The position numbers were made by a program, and so were the translations under genes. From Thereva unica (taxonomy: Eukaryota; Arthropoda; Insecta; Diptera; Therevidae), in assembly GCA_949987705.1 (NCBI GenBank), contig OX465285.1, positions 88,483,975 through 88,547,974 on the forward strand: a stretch of 64,000 nt of DNA. The letters are read 5' to 3'. Numbering within the stretch: the first letter of the stretch is position 1; every line of letters starts with the position of its first letter. Under the pieces are notes generated by a model that worked only from the letters and a program-made list of their open reading frames with translations, made no database searches and was not told where the DNA came from. Of this stretch, positions 35,372 through 47,983 are shown piece by piece.

Positions 35372-35620
35372 GGCGGGTTCGTGTATGGCGAACGACGATA
35401 GTCGAACGAAAAAACAATTGAAGTCGAATAATTTTGGCGACGAAAATTTTAGCGTTCGCGTAGGTCGAAAGAAAATTGTTCGTGTCCTAATGCAAAAACT
35501 CGATAACCCAAGCCTTTCGAGTGCCTTTCGTCGGCTTCAGGCGAAAATTTTCAATTTTTTCGACTTACGCGAACCCGAGACGAAAAAAATTTCCGTTTTC
35601 GACATACACGAACTGGCCCC
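35372..35620. mobile_element. Foldback MITE, about 250 bp
   Basis: GTTCGTGTATGGCGAA on the left pairs with TTCGACATACACGAAC on the right; an inner pair GTTCGCGTAGGTCGAAA / TTTTTCGACTTACGCGAAC adds a second stem. The region is unusually rich in TCGAA/TTCG. A 138-residue open frame spans it (35319-35735), but its composition follows the palindrome, so I do not treat it as a gene. No TSD found. Confidence 0.55.
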
Positions 35621-36684
35621 AGGTATCTGCTGCAAGCAAGTGCTGCATTTGAAGTACCTATGGAAATTTTTGAGTCAATTTGCGTCGATTTTGTTTGTAA
35701 GCGAATTCACAATGCGTTCAATAATGAAATGTTGAGGAAGACCAAATACACACCAAAAACAAAACAGATGCTTTCTTAAGGCTGCTAGACCTAAGCAAAC
35801 TGCAAGTACCTTTCAACTAGTTTGGATAACACGAATCATTTGGTCCAAAAGTTGTTTTCAGACAAGGTTCAACCATCCAGGTTTATGTAACCAAACAACA
35901 AAATCGTGTATAGCTTTAATGGCTAAGCCCAGTGACAGTTTCGTCAAACGAGTTTATGTACGTAATCAAAGACTTGGTTCTGTATTGGTTTGAATTAACA
36001 ACCTGCTTTGCTAAACTGCCGTCTTTTCCTGTGTGTATGTAGGGAATCATTAGATCACGACCTGTCAGGCGGGTCCCTCAAGTCCTCATCCCTGAATAAT
36101 GTGTGGCTGTCGTTAGGCCGTAACTCCCGTGGCCTGCCGGCGGCCTGTATGAGAATAGCCGTATACATTTGGGTTGTCAACCGCTGGACTAGATCATTGA
36201 TCTAGTAACAACTGCGGTCATTCATATTCAATTTGAGGAGTACATTCAAAAGTACGCCAACGAGAAGCTTTGCATACCAAATTAATTCTATCGGTAGTAC
36301 ACAGCTGAATTGCTGGAAATGTGTGATGTGTCTGGACTGTGATCGACTAGTAACCACACTGTGATACATCAAAGATCCAGATTAGTCGTTCGGAAATAAT
36401 TCGACACACATGTTCATATTTAATTTGAGTGTCTGGACGTGTTTCCACCAAAAGGACGACTTGAAAGAGAAGTTCACCGTGGAATCACTGATAATGTTTG
36501 ACTGAAATAACGTGCCAAAAGAATCACGGCACCACCAATCTGATTTTGATTGTTTCGAGAGATTTTGCGTCGTTCGGTCTAATGCGTCCAAAGATGCCTG
36601 TGGTTATATTTGAAGTAAATTTTTTTAATAAATATTCTTGAAAATTGATTTTGACATTATAGTGCAAATTTTTGTTTATACTGG
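35621..36684. other. No gene seen
   Basis: About 1.06 kb without recognised motifs, lying between a foldback MITE and the mariner remnant. Confidence 0.4.
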
Positions 36685-36968
36685 TGCGCCATCTAGACCT
36701 TCGGTATTTCAACATTGAATAACTCTGACATTTTTTATCCGATTTCGACAATTGTACACGTAATGAAGCGTAATTGAGTACCATTTTAGCTAGAACTTAA
36801 CACAGACCGAAAGTTCATTCTACACTCTCTGGCTGAATCAATAAACAGAACTGTCGAATTTGGGGAACAGAGAACCCACATGTCATTCACGAAACAGCAG
36901 TGTACGACAAGAAAGTCACTGTTTGGGCTAAGAGTGTGCTCAAAAATCATCATCGGGAAAATTTTTAG
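36685..36968 (+). pseudogene. Mariner-like element remnant (TIR plus transposase core)
   Basis: Begins with the TGCGCCATCTAGACCTTCGG terminus also seen at 27002. From 36840 the frame reads NKQNCRIWGTENP, then VIHETAVYDKKVTVWA, which is the stretch after the first catalytic Asp in mariner/Tc1-type transposases (DDE_3 fold). Upstream, YTLWLNQ is in another frame, so a frameshift separates it from NKQN. A TAG stop closes the frame at 36966-36968. Most of the N-terminal helix-turn-helix and the last two catalytic acids are missing: an internally deleted, dead copy. Confidence 0.75.
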
Positions 36969-39900
36969 ATTTTTTTTCTACCTATACATGAAAATAATGA
37001 AAGCATAATTTTGAACGCCCCCAGGTCGGATAATCCACAAAATGCAATTACAAATTCTATTGGCATATATTGAAGCATATAATTGAACATTTCTGCTTAA
37101 TTGCAAAATTTCCTCTGTACTATTGAGCCAAATGGTTTTAACTATACGAATCAATAATCGAATTTTGCCTGTTATAGACCCTAGCTAGAGTTACAGAAAG
37201 AGGCATTTGACAGATCAAGTTTCTAAATAAACATCACATCACATCATTTCACAATTAATGGAGATCTTTGTTTTTGGCATCTACTATTATGTGTGTGCAT
37301 TGTGGTATTTTGGATACTGACGGCAGGCAGATGTCATCATTAAGTATATACCAATGTCAAAAAGTTAAGCTATTTTTTAACTGAAGAATTTCAAAGTGGC
37401 ATTTTCAATTTAGTTTAATCAGAAAAAATGCACATTTAATCACAAAATCAGATTACTCATAAAATGATCAAAGAGGACCACAGTGTGTGTGACAACTTTA
37501 AATTGAAAAATCACAAAAATTTTCCATTTTTAATAAGTTTCTCTCAGAAATTCGCAATTATTCAATAACTCACTTATTTCATGCCGCAGGTTTTTCGCAT
37601 ATTAAAAAAATAACAACATGACCACTACCGCCCACCCCCATGCTCACTCCCCTTTCCAATATTCCCCGTTTTGTATCAACAATGAAATTAATTCCTGGAG
37701 CAAAGTTGATTACACCCAGCGAAAATTAACTACTGTTCACAGGTGTTTTTTGTTCTTGTGCGTTGATCTCACCTTTCATCTATTATTTTGCACGCCACGC
37801 AAAGAATAGGAAGCCCTACAAGGGGGCGTCAGACGTCATTCAAAAGAGAGAAAGCCCCTGAAACCTCTGAAAAAAAAATACCCTAAAAAAAATATCCCAG
37901 ACAACAGTAAGAAAATTGAAGAACGAAAAAAAAAATACGTAATCAACACAAACAACACAAGTACCACACCCTAGTAAATGGCGGCATACGATACCTATTA
38001 CCTGGCTGATGCCTGCCTACCTGTAACCCTCGTGAACTCCCCAGCTTTGTTACCTACCACCGGGTGCTGGCTGCTGCCAGATGGTGCGTATATGACGGAG
38101 TTTGATGTTGTTCTGTAAATTCTTCGGTTTCGTTTTTTTTTGGTGTAACTTTGCTTGGTGTGCTGCCTGCCTGCTACCGTCTTCCTTATGTTTTCATTAT
38201 TGTCAGGGCGGAAGGGAATGAAGAAGGTCATAAAGGTAAAAAATTTATAAAACCCCTAAAAAGTCAACCTGGGGTTAAGGGATGGCACACCTTAATGACG
38301 GGTTAGGGTACGTAAAAAATTGGCACGCGTCATATTGCTCTCGGAATTGAAAGGCAGCCCCCCCTTTCCAGACTGGGCGGAAATTTTATTAGCGTAATTG
38401 AAAAATGTACACACATACATACACAGAGGATAAATACAGAGTGTAGAAGGAGTCCTATCCCCTACCAGTCACCCGTAATCCATTCTCTGTCACTAAACAT
38501 ATTTCAAGGGATGAAACTTGAACCGAAACGCGTGGGTGTTGCACTTAGCTTCACACACAAACAGGGAGCAGGGGGCAAGATAAACTACCCCTTAGTCGTT
38601 AGGCCCTTCGTGCAGACGGGTATCGGGTGTATATATAGTGCCCACAAGAAAAAGGAAACATACAATCATGAATGCTGGAAACCTTCCGAGGAAGCATTCT
38701 CGAGTTTGGAAGCATTCCCTTCCGTGCTCTAGTTCATATTCTTTTTATCCACCCATGTCATTGGATGGAAGACAAAGAATGAAGCTTTTGCGGAAATAAA
38801 ATTAAAAAAATTCTCTATACCTTCTCTGGGCAACGAACAGGAAGGCTTCCTTATTCCTACCAATAGGAAGCATTCTCAATTTTCCTTGTGGGTGTATATA
38901 CGTACGTTCCGAGCCATGGTTAGCAGATGTTCCATTCTAGATTTGAATGTAATTCGAGATGGGAGGACAGGAATTCGTGAATGTCAGTCAAGGCCTCCGT
39001 CGTCGACGATTCTGTCACGGAAAAAGGGAGTTTTGCCAAGTTCACAGAACATCACAGCAGAATCCAACAAACGCAACAAACAAAAAAAATATACTACGGG
39101 GGAATCCCCCTTCTGAGCGTGACAGATGATCATACACACACAGGGGCTGGCACACTCTTTCTGGCAAGGGACAGGGACACGCAATCTTCTTGTATAGATA
39201 TCTACTAGCAGCAATCCCAGATACGATATCTGATCGAAAAGTGGTCGACGATTGACGTTTTTGGCGACAATTTCACGGTCACGCCAGCTGTCTAAACATA
39301 AGGGGTAGGCCCGGCTCATGGGGTGCAATTTATATCATCTGATGGTGTGGACTAATGACTGAATTTTATCTGATCAAGGGGGTAAGTGTTTTGTTTTCAA
39401 TTTGGGGTGTCCGGAAAGTAGTTCACCCAGAAATGACACAAGGCTTGGTCCCAGGTCAGCACCTGGACATCACAGGAGGACATTACCTATGCCACCCCAA
39501 AAACAGAACTCGATTTCCATTCAACCAGAAAAACTAAATGGGTTGGGTCCTGTCTTATCCTTAATAATATTTCTGTAATAAATTAAACAATTAATTCAAT
39601 ACCATGACAATAAAACAAACGGAAAGGTACTTATATGTATGTAACTCAATGATCCTGCATATAACTCAACCCTATACTTGTGCCGGCACATTTCACATTT
39701 TCTACTACCACATTTATAGAAATAAACAAAAGGCAAAAATTTTTCAGGGTCGTTGCCCAGGGAAAAATGTGTGCTTGCTTGCTTGCTTTTGGCCTTACTT
39801 CGCCAATATCAATGCCCCGAGAAAACCCTTAGGAGGCCAGCCCTCACTTGAGGGAAGTTTAAATAAAAATCAGAACCTGCTACGGATACACAACAATTCA

Positions 39901-40802
39901 TAAACAAAAGGAAACGGGCCACTTGAGAGCATTCACTAATCTATATGGGTTGAAGCCTGGAAGCCAATAACGAAGAAACAATACCCGAGGAAGGGCTCAG
40001 TTTTAAGGACTTTTGGGGGCACCAGTTGACACTGATGGTATTCCTGATGACGATGCCCAAAAACGGCCAGGATGGGGCATATAAATTTTCGGGGGGCATA
40101 ATCGTTTAATTGAAGGAATTTTATGTTACCTTTTTGGGAGAAGTGAGAGAGTGCGAGGGAGAGAAGGAGAAAATCTAAAACTTATCAAATACAGATTGGA
40201 AATTTCAACTCAAACTTCAAAAAAGGTCGGGGGTTTTATGGTTTAGTTTTTTCTTCAAAGATTTATGTATTTTTCCTCAGAAGTCTTAGTCTATAACTGG
40301 GTTGACTTTAAATTTTGGTCTTTGGGGACATAATAAAGTTCCGTTTTGTAGAAAATAATCCCCCAAGAGTGGACCAACACTGTTCAAAATTTCCTAATAA
40401 TTTCAATCATACTTCACCAGCAAAATGTGTAGAAGCCAATGCACATGGGTATTGCCGAAATCGTTAATCAAAAATTTAGTCACAATCTAGAAAAACGAGC
40501 TTAGAGAAACAAAAACTCCGACGCTGCATATTAGAGGTTCTTTATATTCGCCAATAAACCGATAGCAATTCAATACTACCATTACGACTGCTAAGTTCAG
40601 TGCTCAAGTAGGGATCGCTCTCTGCTGAAACTGTGTCGTGGCAAGTCGTTTGAACTGAAGAAAGCAAGGTTTCAGTCGAATGATGACTTTCATTACAGCG
40701 GCCTAAACTCAATTTAGTACTTCCACTCTAGGCCACTCTGGTGCTCATAAACAAGAGCTGCGTTTGAGTCAGTTACGATCCCGTGAGTAGGAGACGGGCG
40801 AG
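36969..40802. other. Unique stretch; nothing recognised
   Basis: About 3.8 kb. Mixed composition with A runs near 37868-37935. Several short frames overlap on both strands (38886-39328) without motifs. No terminal-repeat element seen. Candidate intron of a host gene. Confidence 0.45.
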
Positions 40803-41162
40803 AGTCATCTTATTTCCAAAGACAGGAAGAAGAGACCGCTAATATGCCAAGAAATATAGACCGGTTAACCTAACATCCTTAGTGGTCAAGTATAAATTGT
40901 CATCGACTCTCACATCGGCCACTCGGTTGATATGACTTTACTGTCCCCAGCTCCGCATGCCTATCGCAGAGGTAGATCCATTGAGACAGGTGTTGCTAAC
41001 TATCGAAAAAAAAACCTACATTACCAACAATACACCCTAGCAATCTTCTTAGACATAGAAGCCGGTTTTAGCAATTTACGTACTGAATCGAATCGAATAA
41101 TTCACACAGCCTTAAACGCAGAAGCAAGTTTTAGACAATTGCTAATCAAAAACGCGAGCTGA
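40803..41162 (+). pseudogene. Jockey-like LINE RT fossil
   Basis: In one frame VILFPKTGRRDR, stop, YAKKYRPVNLTSLVVK recalls the RT block 'PKPGK..., ..YRPISLTSF..K'. From 40932 in another frame PAPHAYRRGRSIETGV and LAIFLDIEAGFSNL correspond to the 'QHAY..GRSTETA' and 'FLDIEGAFD' blocks. Order and spacing are correct for Jockey/R1-type RTs. A stop, a frameshift and the missing catalytic aspartate after GF show it is dead. The later YADD block is absent. Confidence 0.7.
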
Positions 41163-42159
41163 GGATACACATATCCTATTCTCTAATTGCGACTCCAGTC
41201 CTTATTTTCTATTTTTTCTTTCTGGGGTCCCTTTGATGATAGGAATGTTTCCTCTAGATTAAATAGGAACTGGTGCTGCCAATTTTCTGGCGGGTCCAAA
41301 AACTTAAAGGCAGAGAAGCGGCTGTCCAGGTCAGCTTTTTGGCTACCCGGGTTCAAGGCGGCCGTCCTACCTTTGCTCTGTAGAGAAGGAGTTCCCGAAT
41401 GCGGGGTTCAGGTTTAGCCGTGAGGCTTCCCAATTCCTCTCCTCGACTCTCCTTGCCTTGGTCCTCTCTAGATTAATTGGTGCACAAAAGCCTCATGAGT
41501 ATGGTAGGAAGGTCCATCCTGATAGAGCCTCCATATCTATGCCTCCATAAGGCATTATTCAACTTGGTGTGCCCGGTGCCCAGAAAAGATCTTGAAACTA
41601 CATTGCAAAACTTACCCACTTACATGCAGCCCTCGACAACATAGCTTTACATCTTGTGGGCCCGATCATATTAGCCTATCCCTTTCAGAACAGCTTCTAG
41701 GGGGCACCACGAGGAGGTTATGATCGCACTTCCACCAGTCCCAGGTAGTTAGAACATGTGCGTATTAAAATTTTTAAATACACTTCATGCTGATACCCTT
41801 ATTTCACTGGCCACTGATCACCTGATTATACCCTTACTTAATCCTCCATGGAGAAGTTTGTGGGTCTAATCTTGGACCTGGAAATTGAACATCACTCTAA
41901 CTGGAAGTTAAACGCAGAGGAAAGGGTAAAGAGAAGCTGCACAGACGCTTACGGCTGCAAAAGACGTTCAGCAAGAGATGGGTCCCAAACCAAAGATGGT
42001 TCCATGGCTCTCCACTTATTACGTACGGTTCGCTGGTTTGGTAGACAGAGTTAAGCAGAACCTATAATATCGTAGCGTAAAGAAGGATCCAGAGGACTGC
42101 AATACTAGGGCAACAAGGCACCTTGCACCTACTCTGCCAACCATTACATCCAATAAATA
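41163..42159. other. No gene; family C copy at 41665-41745
   Basis: Contains the second copy of family C (CGATCATATTAGCCTATCC and GAGGAGGTTATGATCGCACTT), 500 bases downstream of the LINE fossil on the same strand. That position would suit a LINE 3' region, but the link is inference. Confidence 0.45.
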
Positions 42160-42350
42160 GCTTCTTAAAGGCAGTGGCAGTGAGACCATTGAATTGTGAT
42201 TGAGTATATTAATCAGGGAGTGGTTTGGGCTTTTGAACAACGGAGTGATACTTTCCTTTTCGAATTTACTTTCGTGGTGGGATTTGAGACTCTCACTGCG
42301 CATGGAAAGAGCGATTTTGGGATTTCCAATTGTTTTGGCGCACGCCTTTT
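42160..42350 (+). repeat. Dispersed repeat family A, copy
   Basis: Aligns with the reverse complement of 57540-57715: ATTGAATTGTGATTGA, CGAATTTACTTTCGTGGTG, TTTGAGACTCTCACTGCGCA and GATTTCCAATTGTTTTGGCGC occur in the same order with point differences. Related edges lie at 2960-3065 and 57181-57265. Class unknown. Confidence 0.65.
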
Positions 42351-44833
42351 TTATTGGCTTATGGGAGTAGTGAGGTGCACCGGGTTCCAGCTAGTAAGTA
42401 ATATGTGACGAAAATGTCATTAAAAATTTTGCCAAAAGGTTTATTGTATGCAAAGTATAGCAGCCATGTGGGTCATACATAATATTTTCCGAAAAAAATA
42501 ACACTAGTAATGAAATTCTGAAAGTTTCTAGTTTTTTCTAAATTTGCCTTTTGTGTTTTATTGCAAGTAAAATACGCCACACATACTTTTGGGATACCAA
42601 TAGTATGGAGGTGCCATATAATATCCAAAAATTATTAAAATTAAACTAATAGCGAAATTGAAACCAATTAAAGTAAATGAAACTCTTTCATAAAATCTCC
42701 ACCACTAAAGCTTCTGTAATCTGTGGTAATTCTAGCTACAACATGCACATTTAGCAATTTCATACCACAGCACAAAGCATGCTTGTAGTTAAAACAAATT
42801 GAAACATATCCAAAATAAATAAAAAAACAAAACAACCTCCAACATTTTCTATTACACTTAATACATTTCGTCATACCGCATACACAAAAGACAATAAAAA
42901 ACCAAATATGAAAAACAAAAATGGAACAATGCGTATGTGTGTAAGCAAATTCTGCAAGTTAAGCTCTCAACGGAATCTCTACAAAAGCAGGAAAAATTAG
43001 AATCTGTATCGCCGCCCCCGCCAAAGTCATGAAAAATAAGCGCAAAAATATCATAAGTAAGCGCCATAAGTAGACGACGGGCCACCACCCCCGGGCCCGG
43101 TCTCAAGTTCATGATGCATATATGGACAAGGCCTGTGCATTGGCCATAGAAGACGGCCCCGGCGGACGAATAAAAAAAAAACAGAAGCGAAATGATAATA
43201 ACTACAAGGATATAAAGAAATTCATTACGAGCATTTGGAAAGGAGCATTGTAAGTTTTCAAACCCCCCGGGGGGGATATGATTCGTGATATAAAAAATAT
43301 ATATTTTGTTTTTTATATTCACGGGAGTGTGGGTGTATGGCGGCGATAGAACCTTGACTTGTAATATCCTGCGCTATAAAAAAAAACACAAGCAAAACGG
43401 AACAAGAATGTCCGTCCAAAAAATACTGTATAGACGCGATACATACAGTATATATCCTTGCTCTCACATATTTCCTTGTTTTATTCCTAGAGAGCGCGCG
43501 ACTGTGCTACACACATTCGGGCTGGGACGTAACCGTTTTTGAAGGATATAAAATTTCATGAAGTCAATATCCAAAAATTACATGTTTGAAAATTTTCCAA
43601 TCAAAACTTCTGACTTTCTCGCACTCTTCCTGACCCTCCGCCCTCCAGTCGATTTCCTATATGGCGAAGGTGAACCGGCAAGGATTTTCCCCATAACTGA
43701 AGCGCCAAAAATATTTCCCACCCCACCCCCAATTCGATTCCTTCACGTAAAATAATAATCGTGTCAATACCCGTAAATAACTTTTCGCCGTTAGAAGACA
43801 CATAGAAGAAATTCCATACACCGCCAGCCGCCCGTTCGAGGGGCTATGGGGGCGATGTTGGCCTACCCTCCAGCCACTCACCTCTCCACTCTCTGATCGA
43901 TTTTCTATCTAGGTGCTTCGGCGGAGAATTGAAATTGGCATGCATAATTTCATCAAATTGAAAGGCGCCCCCCGAAAACCGCGTAATAAGCTCGGCTCAA
44001 TTTGTTCCTGCATAAACTTGAATGGGGCTAATTTGTTAGAAGTAATAACCTAAGCATACTTGGCAATCACTGATTTTACACATATCAACGGCTCCCCTCA
44101 ATTGAATACCGATTATTAATATTATTTCCATGCAATTTCCAATTTCCATACACATCCCCGCAACACCACACCCGGGATTCCTGTGCGAAGGGCGCTCGTA
44201 CTTCCGGAGGGTTTCCCAGAAAAAAAATCGGTACAAAAATTTTTGAGAGTGTATATTTGCCGGTAAATATTATTATTGTTGATGCACAGCCATGAAAAGG
44301 GCATCCCTGTTAAATATTGCATTTGATTAAATAAAATGTGCCGATGGTCTTCTCTCCACTTGTGAAAACGTGATTTAATTAAAATTACCTCGTTTTTAAT
44401 AAAAGCGCAGTTTTTTTTTCCTGTTGCGGAACGTCGAGGATCATATCTGTTTTAAGTTGACCACATAAATTGGTTATACATAGTATTAATCAACTTACCT
44501 GAAAATAAAATGAAATATAGCAATATTAAATATTTTGTGGTTAATAATTTTGTATTTGGTTAAATGTGAAGTATGATTAAAGGCACTTAAATGCGGTACT
44601 TTAATAACATTCTCGCAAATGATTGATTTTGGACTTAGGTCTATAATTATTATTAAAATGGGTGAGCGATTTGGTGGTGGTATCGAGTGGCTGTGTATTT
44701 TCTGTTTGGAGCGCGAGGATATGGAAATTTATTTATATGCACCTACAGAAATATTATAGAGAGCAATTCTAATCAGATATATTGAATTGAATTGGTCGAG
44801 CATCGTTAGAGTTCAATAGGGGACAGTCTAAGT
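42351..44833. other. Unique stretch; nothing recognised
   Basis: AT-rich up to 43000, then GC-richer blocks (43010-43160, 43800-43990). Short frames on both strands overlap and lack motifs. No terminal repeats detected. Confidence 0.45.
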
Positions 44834-45679
44834 CAGTGGTTCCCAAAACTTTATTTCGTACGGAACCTTTCTACAAAGTATAAAATTTGGCGGAACCCAA
44901 CGATGAAAAAATAAAATAATATATGATATTATGCATATATTTATCCTTTAATATATTTTAAAACGTTTTTATTAGCTCGCTTTCTTGTTAGTCTGTTTGT
45001 CCGGTACATATCTTGCAATCGATTTTTTGAATACTTCCGGTTACCCGATCACCCTGAAATTTTGCACACAACTTCAGCTCCGATGACAATGTAATATGGT
45101 GTACTCAATATACCTTTAGATCCATGGCGACCGTCTCAAGAGGACGTATTACTGTTTTCTTCAAGGAACAAATTTTGCAATCAATTTTTCAAATACTTCC
45201 AGATATCCTATCATGCTGAAATTTTGCTTACAGCTTTAGCTCCGATGACAATGCAATATGGTATACTCAATATACCTTTAGATCCAGGCGGCAGGGCGGA
45301 TTGAAATATTCTTCACAATTCCTTCGACATGGGGATCAAATGAAAGAGTATGATAAATAGAACACCATAACCAATATAGTATACTCAATATATTGTTTGG
45401 CCCATGGCGGCCATCTCAAGAGGACGGATTACCGTTTTCTTCACAACACCCGAGACATGGGAATATGGAATGGCGACCAAAATGTTGCGCGGCGTGACGT
45501 AGACCAAATTTCAAGGAAGAAGGGCCACTCGCACTTTCTGATTAACAAGAACGCGTTAAACGGCCGGCGCGCGCCAGTGAGTCTGCGAATGTATTTGCGC
45601 TTCGGCTCTGGTGACACGGAACCCTAAAATTTTTTCGTGGAACCGTAAGGTACCGCGGAACCCACTTTGGGAATCACTG
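44834..45679 (-). mobile_element. Non-autonomous hAT element, inverted copy
   Basis: Reverse-complement relative of 34341-35109: it begins CAGTGGTTCCCAAAACTT and ends CCCACTTTGGGAATCACTG. Shared inner blocks include the triple GCCGCCATGG/GAGTATAC subunit and CCGGTTACCCGATCACCCTG. It is about 77 bp longer, partly from a poly-A/TA insertion near 44910. The flanking 8-mers GTCTAAGT and TTCTAGAG only partly agree, so the TSD has decayed. Confidence 0.88.
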
Positions 45680-46419
45680 TTCTAGAGCTCTGTTTATAAA
45701 TAGAATACTCTCTCCTACTTATCCTACATTTTTCTAGAACTAAAACTAAGCTTACTACTAGACCTTGGACCAAAGATGACTTGAAAGATTGGTAGTACAA
45801 AGGGACAAATTGGCATACAAATCAGAATACGCTGTAACAGAGTACCATCATTTTTTGGTCTGATGGTGGTATGAACGAACCTGCGACAATACATGAGAAC
45901 ATACTTTTAATGAAAGAGTTTTAAGCCCTAGAGGTAAGATGCTGATCGAAAACGAGATTTGGATACGCCTTAAGAAAACATTATGCCATAAGTACGACTA
46001 GCTCCATATTAAACAGAAAACGTAGAGATCGGAAGGACTTTTTCGATTATGAATGTAAACTGCCGACTGGACAAAATGGTTGCCAAGACAAGTAGTGTTC
46101 TTATAGAGCACAGCGATGTGACGTGAAATGAAAAACGAAAAACAAAAAACTAAACTGGGCGAAGAATCGAATATGGAAACTAAATCAGTACGGAGAGGAA
46201 AGGTCGTTTCCTACAACCGAGCGAGTTCTACCAAAAAGCTAGAAGTATTATGCAATCCACACCACGCTTCATATACTACAATATGATCAGAAGAAAAATT
46301 ATCACGGCATAGAGCTGTTTAGAACTAGTTATAAGATAGAACTCCTGCAAAATAGGATGAATGCAAATTAATATCCTAGACCAGCGGACGTCAACCCAAA
46401 CTTAAAAAAAGCTGGGTCT
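45680..46419. other. No gene seen
   Basis: About 740 bases between the hAT copy and a LINE scrap. May contain further decayed LINE sequence, but no motif is clear enough to name. Confidence 0.35.
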
Positions 46420-46560
46420 AGAAACCAAACCAAAGTACATGGAGTATCCCCGTCTGTGACAAGAACCAACAATTAAACCCACAATGAAGAAGAGGCATGA
46501 ATTTGATATACTGCAATCCTTCATCTACATTGGCTCAATACTGACAAAAACTATCTTATA
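46420..46560 (+). pseudogene. LINE RT thumb-region fossil
   Basis: The frame reads HEFDILQSFIYIGSILTK, matching the 'V..F.YLGS.IT' block that follows the YADD palm in R1/RTE-type reverse transcriptases. Nearby residues TKPKYMEY may be the preceding 'KT.YM' block. Surrounding frames are broken. Family uncertain. Confidence 0.5.
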
Positions 46561-47929
46561 ACAATCTCCTCGCTGTTCTAAATGCCCAAAGTTTGTATTC
46601 ACAAAACCGTTCTTTTACATTAGACAACAAATACGGATTACATTGTCAAAAAAAAAAAACTAAAAATATTTGAATTCGGAACGTTTTTTTACGTCAGCAG
46701 ACGATACGTCAGAAATTTTACTCAATTTTCATTTCTGTAAATCCATTCTGTGTCTGCCTCTAGATCTATTTTTTGATACCCACAAAAAAATATTAATTAA
46801 TAACTCAAAATTTATTGAGAAAGAGAATTTCTTAAAATAATAAAAGTAACCCAATACTGCTGCTCCACTTGCTTCACAAAATCGTTAAAAATAGCCGCCA
46901 TTTCTTCAAAAATTTCCCCAAAAGTTAAGTGTAAAGTTCAAAGTGTAAAAAAAATGGCCTGGCACTTACCCAAATGAAAATCCATATCCACAATAAAAAT
47001 ATATGTATTATATATTTTGATTTATCTCATTTGGTGGCCACCACCACCGCTCCTGGCTCATCCCTTCCCCAGAAAGGTAATCATAATCATAAGAAAGCTA
47101 ATAAAATCGATTTGTAACGAAATTATGCCCGACCAGTGGCATCCAAGACGAATAAAATCTTAAGATATTGACGTAAGATTCCGTATCATAAAAAAATATC
47201 CGAAATAGGATCGGATCTCCTCCTGGGATGGACCATGATGCTCTTGTGCGAGATGCATCAGTGGCCTCGTAAACTTCTTCGGTTTTTTTTTTTGTTGTTA
47301 AGATGGGAGAAAATTTAATGTGTCTGATGAGCGATAAATAATTTGTATATAAGGTGACAAGGAAGTGCATTAGTACAAGGGCTGACATGCGGGCACCACA
47401 AATTAAAAGGCAACCCTTCAACATTCCAGTTGACATCGCTTATATGCAAGGTATGGTGGAACTACTTTACGATGCCCAGAAATAGAACTAGCTCTCATGC
47501 TCATGCCATCTTGTAGCAGATACCATCGATGCCCAGTTCCTATCTCTCCTGCCTTATCACAGATAATCGGTTCCTTTTACATTGCCACGTTCCACGTCGC
47601 CTCCTGAGGCCAGTCAAATGTCAGGGTAGCTATTTTCTTTTTTTTTCGTGAGTGGTCCTCCATATATGTATACTCTACTCGCATATACAGCATACGGCAA
47701 TGTGGCACACTCCCTGCGAGGATGACACGGATAGATAGAACGACATGAAACGCCTTAGCCGTGCGCATTCATTACCCGAAATGGACGAAAAATGGAAAAA
47801 TAAAGTCGAGAGCCGAGAAAATTTCATGTTTTATGCTCCGGGGGTGCTCTCATAAATTTACATTTTATGAAAAACTTCTTCCCTTCCTCCATCGTATCAG
47901 TTTTTTTTTCGGTTTCGGGATCGTTCACG
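46561..47929. other. Unique stretch; nothing recognised
   Basis: AT-rich up to about 47020, mixed after. A T run lies at 47283-47292. No motif found. Confidence 0.45.
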
Positions 47930-47983
47930 GTGTTTCCTGATGGTGTGCTGCAGGGATCCATACTAGGACCAGTACTTGTTTAG
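47930..47983 (+). pseudogene. LINE RT motif scrap (GVLQGSILGPVL)
   Basis: Eighteen codons read VFPDGVLQGSILGPVLV then TAG. This equals the RT 'GVPQGSILGPLLF' block with few changes. No neighbouring RT block is readable, so it is a tiny fossil. Confidence 0.5.

Noticed and set aside
35319..35735. 138-residue open frame
   Set aside because: It spans a foldback MITE, and its composition follows the palindromic TCGAA-rich arms.
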